Below the pieces are notes generated by a model. The model made no database searches and was not told the origin of the DNA. It worked only from the letters and a program-made list of their open reading frames with translations. The position numbers and the translations under genes are program-made. Positions 26,175-33,871 of a DNA stretch of 43,726 nt are shown here, in pieces. Position 1 is the stretch's first letter. The number at the start of each line of letters is the position of its first letter. The DNA comes from JASSUD01 sp031963225 (GTDB lineage Bacteria > Pseudomonadota > Gammaproteobacteria > Burkholderiales > Burkholderiaceae): the NCBI GenBank assembly GCA_031963225.1, contig JASSUD010000015.1, forward strand, positions 1 to 43,726, read 5' to 3'.

Positions 26175-27227
26175 ATGCCACTCACCCCGCAAGCTGCCCT
26201 ACAGCACATTCTTGAACATCGCGAACTCGCACATGAAGATATGCTGCATATCATGCGACTCATGGTACAGGGGGAGATTGCGCCTACCTTATCCGCCGCA
26301 TTATTAGCCGGTTTACGCAGCAAAAAAGAGTCTGTCGGAGAAATTACTGCAGCCGCTATGGTGTTGCGTGAATATGTGGAACGCGTTGACATCAAAGAAC
26401 ACGCTCAAGGCGAGGTAGATCTCTCACATTTTGTAGATATTGTAGGCACAGGCGGAGATGGTGCCCGTACTTTTAATATTTCAACCGCTACGATGTTTGT
26501 TGCTGCCGCTGCAGGCGCTACCGTCGCAAAACATGGCAATCGCTGCGTATCCAGCTCCTCGGGTAGCGCAGATGCACTAGAAGCACTCGGAGCCAATCTT
26601 AATCTGACACCCGCAGACATCGTTGCCTGCTTACAAGCTACGGGTGTGGGGTTTATGTTTGCGCCGCATCACCATCCGGTCATGAAAAATATTGCCACTA
26701 TACGGCACGAGCTGGGTGTGCGCACCCTCTTTAATATTCTTGGACCTTTGGTGAATCCAGCAAAAGCGCCTAACCAATTAATTGGGGTTTTTAACCGTGA
26801 TTTGGTTAGCTTATTGATTCGCGTTCTACAGCGCTTAGGCGCTACCCATGCGCTTGTTGTTTTTGGATTAGACGGACTGGATGAGGTTTCTCTAGGCGGG
26901 CCCACGCTAGTGGGTGAACTCCATCATGGCGTATTACGCGAATACACCATACAACCAGAAGATTTTGGTCTGCAACGCGCATCTAGCCGCACATTGCGCG
27001 TAGCCAACCCGCAAGAGTCCAAAACCATGCTGCTCCAGGCACTGGAAAATACACCCGGCGCCGCACGTGATATTGTGATTCTCAATGCAGGTGTGGCCCT
27101 CTACGCAGCAAATGTAGCAGCCACCATTGCAGAAGGCATTGAGCGCGCCAGAGCGGCCATTGAATCCGGCGCAGCACGTGCCACGCTAGATGCATTTGTT
27201 AAATTTACTCAACAACGTAAGGTATAA
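26175..27227 (+). CDS. trpD: Anthranilate phosphoribosyltransferase
   Basis: A 350-residue enzyme transferring phosphoribosyl from PRPP to anthranilate. The GTGGDGARTFNIST loop, KHGNRCVSSSSGSADALEA and HHPVMKNIATIRHELGVRTL are the expected PRPP and anthranilate sites. The ATG at 26175 matches the family start (TPQAALQHILEHRELAHEDM); in-frame codons before it overlap trpG and are rejected. Confidence 0.97.
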   Translation: MPLTPQAALQHILEHRELAHEDMLHIMRLMVQGEIAPTLSAALLAGLRSKKESVGEITAAAMVLREYVERVDIKEHAQGEVDLSHFVDIVGTGGDGARTFNISTATMFVAAAAGATVAKHGNRCVSSSSGSADALEALGANLNLTPADIVACLQATGVGFMFAPHHHPVMKNIATIRHELGVRTLFNILGPLVNPAKAPNQLIGVFNRDLVSLLIRVLQRLGATHALVVFGLDGLDEVSLGGPTLVGELHHGVLREYTIQPEDFGLQRASSRTLRVANPQESKTMLLQALENTPGAARDIVILNAGVALYAANVAATIAEGIERARAAIESGAARATLDAFVKFTQQRKV

Positions 27228-27236
27228 ACCCTCTGT

Positions 27237-28055
27237 ATGTCTCCTACCCTACAAGCCATTTTAGAACGCAAACATCAGGAAGTAGAGGCTGCAAAGCAGG
27301 CGATTTCTGCTGAGGCACTCCACGCTTTAATACAGAAGCAAGACCCACCGCGCGACTTCATCGCTGCGCTACGCGCACGCCATCTAGCGCAACAGCCCGC
27401 CGTTATTTCTGAGATCAAACAAGCAAGCCCATCTAAAGGAATGCTACGCCAGGCTGGCGATATATTTGATCCAGCTGCTTTTGCCCATAGTTATGAACAG
27501 CATGGCGCAGCCTGCCTTTCTGTACTGACAGATACTCCTTTTTTTCAGGGAAGCCCTGCGCATTTACAAGCTGCACGGGCCGCCTGCAAGCTGCCCGTTT
27601 TACGCAAAGATTTTATAGTTGACCCCTATCAGCTTCTAGAATCTCGCGCGATGGGCGCCGATTGCATTTTGCTCATTGCTGCTGCGCTCAAACCCTCTGA
27701 ATTACAAATGCTTGAAGCCCAAGCACAGGCGCTTGGATTGGCTGTTTTAGTTGAAGTGCATAACGCGACAGAACTCGAAGCAGCCCTCACGCTGAACACG
27801 CCGCTTATTGGAATTAATAATCGCAATTTGCATACCTTTGAAGTTTCGCTAGAAACCACACTTTCCTTACTTCCACTGATCCCACCAGAGCGCATCGTAG
27901 TTAGCGAATCTGGCATTAGCTCTACCGCAGAAATTGCCCGTTTGCGTGCAGCCGGTTTACACACCTTCCTAGTGGGTGAAGCCTTTATGCGCGCTAAAGA
28001 TCCAGGTGTAGCCCTGCAGGCGCTCTTTTTCGAGTCCAGCCGTGCAGCCGTCTGA
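27237..28055 (+). CDS. trpC: Indole-3-glycerol phosphate synthase
   Basis: A 272-residue TIM-barrel enzyme that closes the indole ring. Active-site segments are ISEIKQASPSKGML, LPVLRKDFIVDPYQL, IGINNRNLHTFEV and RIVVSESGISS. The gene starts 9 bp after trpD and its last bases overlap ung by 14 bp, so trpGDC-ung is one transcript. Confidence 0.97.
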   Translation: MSPTLQAILERKHQEVEAAKQAISAEALHALIQKQDPPRDFIAALRARHLAQQPAVISEIKQASPSKGMLRQAGDIFDPAAFAHSYEQHGAACLSVLTDTPFFQGSPAHLQAARAACKLPVLRKDFIVDPYQLLESRAMGADCILLIAAALKPSELQMLEAQAQALGLAVLVEVHNATELEAALTLNTPLIGINNRNLHTFEVSLETTLSLLPLIPPERIVVSESGISSTAEIARLRAAGLHTFLVGEAFMRAKDPGVALQALFFESSRAAV

Positions 28056-28791
28056 AACCCTAGCTCCTCCTATATCGTTCTCCCCTCCGCTCGCGGCACA
28101 ATTTGCCGCGCTTCCTGCTGCGTGGGCGACTTTACTATCGCCTTTCATCGAGAGCGCTCAATTTCGTCCACTCTGCCAATTCGTAGATAGCGCGTTCGCA
28201 CATAGCTCAGCAAATCAACTCGCTGTTTTCCCGCATACGGTTTTTTATGCGCTACAACAAACTCCTCCTGAAAAGGTCAAAGTAGTCATCTTGGGTCAAG
28301 ACCCTTACCATGGTCTCGACCATGGTAAGCCCCAAGCACATGGCCTGGCCTTCTCGGTCTCGCAGGGCGTACGCCCCCCTCCTTCATTGCGTAATATTTT
28401 TAAAGAACTCACCGCTGAATTTGGTTTCTCCCCTCCTTCACATGGCAATTTAACGCACTGGGCCCGCCAAGGTGTCTTGCTGCTCAATACCGTCTTGACC
28501 GTTACACAAGGCAAGCCCGCTAGCCATGCTGGGCGAGGCTGGGAAGCCTGTACAGACACTTTACTCACCCAACTCTGCACCCACTACACAGGTTTAGTAT
28601 TTTTGCTCTGGGGAGCCTCTGCACAAGCAAAGCGCCGACTTATTCCTGAAGATCAACATTGCATACTGCAAGCCCCTCACCCTTCCCCTCTTTCAGCTCA
28701 TCGTGGATTTTTAGGATGTGGACACTTTAGTAAAGCAAATGCTTACCTGACACATACCGGCCGCACACCTATTGATTGGTCGCTGAACTGA
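28042..28791 (+). CDS. ung: Uracil-DNA glycosylase
   Basis: A 249-residue family-1 UDG that removes uracil from DNA. VVILGQDPYHGLDHGKPQAH carries the catalytic Asp, and HPSPLSAHRGFLGCGHFSKA carries the catalytic His and minor-groove loop. The GTG start lies inside the trpC end. Full length and intact. Confidence 0.97.
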   Translation: MQPSETLAPPISFSPPLAAQFAALPAAWATLLSPFIESAQFRPLCQFVDSAFAHSSANQLAVFPHTVFYALQQTPPEKVKVVILGQDPYHGLDHGKPQAHGLAFSVSQGVRPPPSLRNIFKELTAEFGFSPPSHGNLTHWARQGVLLLNTVLTVTQGKPASHAGRGWEACTDTLLTQLCTHYTGLVFLLWGASAQAKRRLIPEDQHCILQAPHPSPLSAHRGFLGCGHFSKANAYLTHTGRTPIDWSLN

Positions 28792-29112
28792 CCCTATTCC
28801 TAAAAAATAAGACGTAAAAAACACCTAAATGGCACAAAAAAAGGTTGACAAAAACGAATCTATGCACATTTACATATAGAGTCAGAGGGGCCCTACTACC
28901 TTTGCAAAGATCTTGCAAGACAAATTATTAATCCATTGATTTTAAAGGACTTTTTTTAATTGCCTGAGAAAAAAGCAGAAGGCTCTCGGGCCCAGTACGA
29001 CGGGGATTTTTTGAGAATTCCACGAGTTTTCAACATACTTATCCACAATGATTGTGGATAAGTAAAAAACCCTATACAAATCAGAGGATTATAAGAATTT
29101 AAGAGGCATCTC
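28792..29112. other. Intergenic region with DnaA-box palindrome
   Basis: AT-rich at its left edge (several A-runs and TTGACA at about 28852), then a G/C-rich stretch and the DnaA-box pair listed separately. No gene or terminator is clear. Confidence 0.45.
29037..29063. promoter_or_regulatory. Two inverted perfect DnaA boxes in a 27-bp palindrome
   Basis: TTATCCACA (29039-29047) and TGTGGATAA (29053-29061) are both exact consensus DnaA boxes, facing each other across 5 bp. The whole 27 bp is a perfect palindrome with a single centre base. It could titrate DnaA or mark a replication-linked site; there is no cluster of further boxes here to call an origin. Confidence 0.7.
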
Positions 29113-29292
29113 ATGCATAAGGCTGCATTTCGCTACCCTTCTTTCACGAGCCTTGAATTTCGCTTTGAAGATAGCCTCAAAGAGGGATTCTCTTTTAATT
29201 GCACATCTAAGCGAGGGCCTTTGGTTCACCCAAAGCTCCACGCTGCTGCAACAGTTTCCTATTCATCAGGCTTAAGCTCTGCGTATCTTTAA
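29113..29292 (+). CDS. Small hypothetical ORF, possibly a truncated gene start
   Basis: A 59-codon frame with AAGAGG six bases before its ATG (MHKAAFRYPSFTSLEFRFED). Its second half runs antisense into the 3' end of the WD40 gene, which suggests the accessory gene was inserted into an older gene whose 5' end remains. No homologue is recognised; it may be non-coding. Confidence 0.25.
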   Translation: MHKAAFRYPSFTSLEFRFEDSLKEGFSFNCTSKRGPLVHPKLHAAATVSYSSGLSSAYL

Positions 29293-31948
29293 TATGGGTG
29301 CCTGTCAAAATTAGCCTATCATCAGTTGTACTCCAAGAAAGCCTGACTTGATAGCGCCCCTCCTCTTCGATGACTTGCCAAACACGAATCGATTTATCGT
29401 TACAGCCGCTAACCAAATAGGTGCTATCAGATATTTCTTTCCAGGCAAGGCTATTAATGCATCCTTGAAAAGCTTGTACTACTGCTAAACACTGCCCCGA
29501 AGTCACGTCCCACAACCGCACCGTATTGTCAGCACTGCCCGAGGCGATCTGATGACCGCTGGGCGAGTACACCACGCTGGTAACCCAGCCGGTATGCCCT
29601 TGTAAGATGCGGCCGGGTTCCCCGCTGTGCGCGTCCCACAGTCGCACTGTCTTGTCCGAACTGCCTGAGGCAATTTGATGCCCATTGGGTGAATAAGCCA
29701 CGCTATTAACATAGCCGGCGTGCCCTTGTAAGATGTGGCCAGGTATCCCGCTGTGTGCGTCCCACAGCCGCACTGTATCGTCCAAACTACCCGAGGCAAT
29801 CTGATGGCCGCTGGGTGAATACACCGCGCTAGCAACAGCTTTAGTATGCCCTTCTAAGGTGCGGTGTGGTTCCCCGCTGTGCGCATCCCACAGTCGCACC
29901 GTCTTATCAATACTGGCCGAGGCGATCTGCTGACCGTTGGGTGAATACACCACGCTTCTAACCCCGAGGGTATGTCCCTGTAAGGTATGGCGGAGCTCCC
30001 CGCTGTGCACGTCCCATAGCCGCACCGTCTTGTCCAAACTGCTCGAGGCAATTTGAGGGTCGCTGGGCGAATACACGACGCAAGTAACACTTTTGGTATG
30101 CCCTTGTAAGGTGCGCCCGGGTTCCCCACTGTGCGAATCCCATAGCCGTACCGTCCTGTCCCAACTGGCCGAGGCAATTTGCTGACTGTTGGGCGAATAC
30201 ACCACGCTAGTAACCCTGTCGGTATGCCCGTGCAAGGCGTGGCGATATCCTCTGCTGTGCGTATTCCATAGCCGCACAGTCTTATCCTTACTGCCCAAGG
30301 CGATCTGCTGACCGCTAGGCGAATACACCACGGGGGTAACCCAGGCGTTATCTCCTTGTAATGTGTGACAGAGTTCACCACTGTGCGCATCCCACAGTCG
30401 CACCGTGCAGTCCGAACTGGTCGAGGCGATTTGATGGTCATTAGACGAATACACCACACTAAAAACAGGCTTGGTATGCCCTTGTAAGGTGTGGTGTAGG
30501 TCCCCGCTGCGCGCGTCCCACAGCCGCACCGTATTGTCATCACTGCCCGAAGCAATCTGATCACCGCTGGGCGAATACACCACGCTGGTAACCCAGGCGG
30601 TATGCCCTTGTAATGTGTGGTGTAGGTCCCCGCTGCGCGCGTCCCACAGTCGCACCGTCTTGTCATAACTGCCCGAAGCAATCTGATCACCGCTGGGCGA
30701 ATACACCACGCTAGAAACAGAGGAGGTATGCCCTTGTAAAGTGTGGACAAGTTCTCCGCTGTGCGCGTCCCACAGCCTTACCGTCTTGTCGCCACTGCAT
30801 GAGGCAATCTGATGACCGCTAGGCGAATACACCATACTATTAACAACGGCGGTATGCCCATGTAAGGTGTGATGGAGCTGCCCGCTGTACGCATCCCACA
30901 GTCGCGCCCTATTGTCATAACCGCCCGAAGCAATCTGCTGACCGCTGGGCGAATACGCCACGCTATAAACAACTTTGGTATGCCCTCGTAAAGTATGGCC
31001 AGGTTCTCCACTGTGCGCGTCCCATAGCCGCACCGTACTGTCCCAACTGCCCGAAGCGATCTGCTGACCGCTGGGCGAATACGCCATGCTAGTAACTGAC
31101 CCGGTATGCCCTTGTAAAGTGCGGATTTTCTCCCAGCTCGAGGTTTCATAGATGCTGATCGTACCGTCGTCGAGTCCCACCGCAAACGTCTTCCCATCCG
31201 GCGAATATGAGCAGGAATCGATTGAGCTCTTTTCTTGGAGATAAGGCCATTCGCCAAACCACGCCCCAGTCATCTGCGCTTCGCTTAAATTCGCCTGACG
31301 CAGCCAACTCCCGCTAAATTTGACTCTGCTCAAATCCGACCCCTGTAATTGGGCTGAATCAAATACCCCGCAACTCAGATCCGCACCAGGCACGCGGATT
31401 CTTTTGAGGTCTTTATTATTAAATTGCACGCCTGATTTCACCAACAACGTCAGCGCGTTAGCCGCGATAGGCTGCACCTCTTCTGTTTTAGAGCGCTCAA
31501 CCCAGTTCAATAATTTCTCTTTTAGCTGAGCATCATGGTGAACTTTTTCTTGTAAAAACCTAAATATTTCTGGGGAGTTAACAACGCATACCAGCTCAAA
31601 AAGTCTAGATTTCTCTACAACCTTATCGAGTTGAGATGAGACTGATAGCTTTTTCAATTGATTCAATGCAAATTGCTTTAACCCTTCGTCTAAGTTGATT
31701 AAAGTCCCTTGATATTGAGCTTGAATCCTATCTTTGATTAAGTGTAATTTCAGCGCAGGCGAGTCTATCGGTTCACCATGACGAGTCGCTGTCGTTAATG
31801 CTGTAAACAAAGCCTGTAGGCTCAAAAAATTCAACTGGCTTTCTATTTCCTCTCGAACTTCCAGCGGAAGAGACAGAAAACTGTACGCTGCGGATTTTTG
31901 TGCTGCTTGATAATGCAGATTGGCTGTTTTCAAAATAGGATTCAGCAT
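29207..31948 (-). CDS. F-box-like/pentapeptide/WD40-repeat protein (candidate effector)
   Basis: A 913-residue protein. Residues 24-53 resemble an F-box (FLSLPLEVREEIESQLNFLS then LQALFTALTTATR). A helical region follows to about 175, then pentapeptide-type repeats (GADLS, GSDLS, QANLS) at 178-232. Then there are 15 WD40 repeats (about 237-868) such as GHTSSVSSVVYSPSGDQIAS, each ending VRLWDAHSG. The last ~45 residues resemble those of the other WD40 protein. F-box plus WD40 is the layout of eukaryotic SCF receptors such as Fbw7/Cdc4. The repeats are so alike that gene conversion or recent expansion is likely. No signal peptide; weak ribosome site. A host role is inferred. Confidence 0.85.
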   Translation of the reverse strand: MLNPILKTANLHYQAAQKSAAYSFLSLPLEVREEIESQLNFLSLQALFTALTTATRHGEPIDSPALKLHLIKDRIQAQYQGTLINLDEGLKQFALNQLKKLSVSSQLDKVVEKSRLFELVCVVNSPEIFRFLQEKVHHDAQLKEKLLNWVERSKTEEVQPIAANALTLLVKSGVQFNNKDLKRIRVPGADLSCGVFDSAQLQGSDLSRVKFSGSWLRQANLSEAQMTGAWFGEWPYLQEKSSIDSCSYSPDGKTFAVGLDDGTISIYETSSWEKIRTLQGHTGSVTSMAYSPSGQQIASGSWDSTVRLWDAHSGEPGHTLRGHTKVVYSVAYSPSGQQIASGGYDNRARLWDAYSGQLHHTLHGHTAVVNSMVYSPSGHQIASCSGDKTVRLWDAHSGELVHTLQGHTSSVSSVVYSPSGDQIASGSYDKTVRLWDARSGDLHHTLQGHTAWVTSVVYSPSGDQIASGSDDNTVRLWDARSGDLHHTLQGHTKPVFSVVYSSNDHQIASTSSDCTVRLWDAHSGELCHTLQGDNAWVTPVVYSPSGQQIALGSKDKTVRLWNTHSRGYRHALHGHTDRVTSVVYSPNSQQIASASWDRTVRLWDSHSGEPGRTLQGHTKSVTCVVYSPSDPQIASSSLDKTVRLWDVHSGELRHTLQGHTLGVRSVVYSPNGQQIASASIDKTVRLWDAHSGEPHRTLEGHTKAVASAVYSPSGHQIASGSLDDTVRLWDAHSGIPGHILQGHAGYVNSVAYSPNGHQIASGSSDKTVRLWDAHSGEPGRILQGHTGWVTSVVYSPSGHQIASGSADNTVRLWDVTSGQCLAVVQAFQGCINSLAWKEISDSTYLVSGCNDKSIRVWQVIEEEGRYQVRLSWSTTDDRLILTGTHIKDTQSLSLMNRKLLQQRGALGEPKALA

Positions 31949-32325
31949 AAATCTTGTTCAATTAAAAAAATAAAATCATCTGACGAATGTTGATAGGTCT
32001 TGACGTAGGACTTATGCATGACTCACCTATATGAACCACACATTAATACCGTGTCATACCCAAAATAAACAGCGACGATCTTATTCCACAGCACCGCATG
32101 CGATCAAGGCTATGTTGAGATTCTTGTGCCTACGGGCAGTTCAGGGACAGCTACTAAATAATTTTGGGTATTTTGGAGAGCAGAAGGTAGGACTTTTCTA
32201 AAAACTTCCCACGCGGGGATGCAGCAAGATTTTGTCTTTTTATAGAAGTGCCATGCGCTTGGAAAATCCGAGTTCGTCGATGGAGCTTTATATAACAACA
32301 GACACACTTGCCTCCAGGAGAAAAA
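31949..32325. other. Divergent intergenic region between two effector-like genes
   Basis: It should contain the promoters of the WD40 gene (minus) and the two-TM gene (plus). I see no convincing -35/-10 pair, hairpin or RNA gene. There is no copy of the 32-bp repeat. Confidence 0.4.
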
Positions 32326-33003
32326 ATGCCTTTTATTTCATCGGCTAATAGCATATCCAGCGTACACAGTACAACGAATACCCCGCCCCTTAATAGCATA
32401 GTGAGTACGACTGACACTGCGCCGACCGAAATAAACTTGGAAATGGAGAATGCGCCCTCTCCCACGATACCCCGCCATAGCTTTATTTACCCAGCATCAG
32501 AAAATTTTGTCGAACTTGCCTCACCAGGAAAAACTACTAAGCTCATAGCAGCTATTGTCCTTGGGGTGGTGGGCATAAGTTCGATAGCATTGGCCTGTGC
32601 GAATTTCTCCAAGCAAAATGCTAATACTTCACGCGCTAACGAAAATATAAATATGCTATTACTTATTGTTGGTTTTGTTATTACACCCATGAGCTGTACT
32701 GCACTCCATGACATGCTAAGAACAAAAAAAAGCGATGCATCTGACGAAGTGCTACCACCTTATACACTGCACCATACCACTGAGCTAATAGAGTCCAATA
32801 CAAGAGCACATCGCAATAGAGCTCCTACGCCCTCTCCAGAGTACACAGAAGCGCCACAGGATGTTGTTATCCCATTAGACGCACCACCAAACTACGAACC
32901 ACCTACATCCGTATCGGATGGGCGTGCTGGCGAGGAAATCGAAGAGCCCATTTTTGAAGAGCGTCCAAATACTATAAACTTCTTACCTCTGCAAGCTGCG
33001 TAG
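32326..33003 (+). CDS. Two-TM protein with LPxY and PPxY tail motifs (candidate effector)
   Basis: A 225-residue protein from the ATG at 32326, which has AGGAG 5 nt upstream (the frame opens earlier at a TTG). A Ser/Thr/Pro-rich N-terminus (1-70) is followed by two hydrophobic helices, about 72-94 (KLIAAIVLGVVGISSIALAC) and 109-127 (NMLLLIVGFVITPMSC), with a short loop. Then comes a ~95-residue Pro-rich acidic tail. The tail has LPPY (143-146) and PPNY (187-190), exact LPxY and PPxY motifs. In eukaryotes these bind WW domains of NEDD4/Rsp5 ubiquitin ligases. The two-helix layout recalls Chlamydia Inc proteins. The stop TAG lies in a repeat core. Not recognised by family; the function is inferred. 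Confidence 0.7.
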   Translation: MPFISSANSISSVHSTTNTPPLNSIVSTTDTAPTEINLEMENAPSPTIPRHSFIYPASENFVELASPGKTTKLIAAIVLGVVGISSIALACANFSKQNANTSRANENINMLLLIVGFVITPMSCTALHDMLRTKKSDASDEVLPPYTLHHTTELIESNTRAHRNRAPTPSPEYTEAPQDVVIPLDAPPNYEPPTSVSDGRAGEEIEEPIFEERPNTINFLPLQAA

Positions 33004-33272
33004 GTTGGTGGTGACGAAGGAACCCCAACGTGCATACCACGGACCTGTAATCAACGCTTTTAGCGTGCGTATGCAGGTTTTGAAAGGACATTGGTCATCA
33101 TGTTGGGGTTCGTTCCTCACCGCCAGCCTACAATGAACGGTAGGTTGGTGGTGACGAAGGAACCCCAACATGCACACCACGGACCTGTAATCAACGCTTT
33201 TAGCGTGCGTATGCAGGCTTTGAAAGGACATTGGTCATCATGTTGGGGTTCCTTCGTCACCACCAACCTACC
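33000..33272. repeat. Tandem repeat element, locus 6
   Basis: Cores lie at 33000 (-), 33101 (+), 33139 (-) and 33241 (+). Two near-identical ~70-bp spacers (33031-33100 and 33171-33240) separate the outer pairs, and a 6-bp link joins the middle pair. The spacers are the reverse complement of those in the 20.6-21.0 kb array. The first core supplies the stop codon of the two-TM gene and the last ends 24 bp before the TlpA-like start. Confidence 0.92.
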
Positions 33273-33296
33273 GTTCATTCCAAGCTTTATATATTT

Positions 33297-33806
33297 ATGA
33301 AAGTATTTTCACCATTACGTACTTTTTGGTTGGCCTTAGCAATCGGGGTTATTTTTGCAGGATTGCTAGTTTACGCACTCAAAAATACGCCCAAAGCGCC
33401 CAATACCACCTTTACCCTACTATCAGGACAATCGCTCACTAGTGCGTCGTTCCAAGGTAAGGTTTACGGAGTTCACTTTTGGTCAACCAGTTGTAGTACT
33501 TGCATACAAGAAATGCCAGCACTGGTACAGCTGTACCAACGCTTTCATCCACAGGGCCTTGAGTGGATTGCTGTTGCAATGAAAGGCGACTCTATTGATT
33601 ACCTACGCAATTACAGCCAAACGCATCATCTACCTTTTATGCTCGCGTTAGATAATGGGGAATTAGCTGCGCGCTTTGGCAAGGTTGCACTTACCCCGAC
33701 TACATTTATCATCGATCAAAAAGGCCATATTCTTAAAACCTATATAGGCACACCCAACTTCGAAGCACTCAGCGCCCTTCTTGCCAAAACGCTCGCACAA
33801 AAATAA
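33297..33806 (+). CDS. TlpA/ResA-like thiol-disulfide oxidoreductase
   Basis: About 169 residues from the ATG at 33297; frames opening earlier run through the repeat and are rejected. One N-terminal membrane anchor (FWLALAIGVIFAGLLVYAL) puts the thioredoxin domain in the periplasm. The active site is STSCSTCIQEMP (CxxC). PTTFIIDQKG has the cis-Pro (TPTT). Such proteins reduce disulfides, often for cytochrome c maturation; no ccm gene is here to confirm. There is no Shine-Dalgarno between the repeat and the ATG. Confidence 0.9.
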   Translation: MKVFSPLRTFWLALAIGVIFAGLLVYALKNTPKAPNTTFTLLSGQSLTSASFQGKVYGVHFWSTSCSTCIQEMPALVQLYQRFHPQGLEWIAVAMKGDSIDYLRNYSQTHHLPFMLALDNGELAARFGKVALTPTTFIIDQKGHILKTYIGTPNFEALSALLAKTLAQK

Positions 33807-33845
33807 AGGGCGGCACGCTTTAAAAACGCACCGCCCTTTATTTTT
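33801..33845. terminator. Bidirectional terminator between tlpA-like gene and Kef antiporter
   Basis: AAATAAAGGGCGG and CCGCCCTTTATTT form a 13-bp stem, with T-runs after it on both strands. It sits between two convergent genes. Confidence 0.9.
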
Positions 33846-33871
33846 GTATAGCAAACTGTATTGAAAATACC

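Noticed and set aside
29037..29063. Chromosomal origin
   Set aside because: Only two DnaA boxes, no AT-rich unwinding region with repeats, and no dnaA, dnaN or parAB genes beside it.
29503..31257. Long alternative-frame ORFs within the second WD40 gene
   Set aside because: They repeat with the WD40 period and are Arg/Cys-rich shadows of the real frame.
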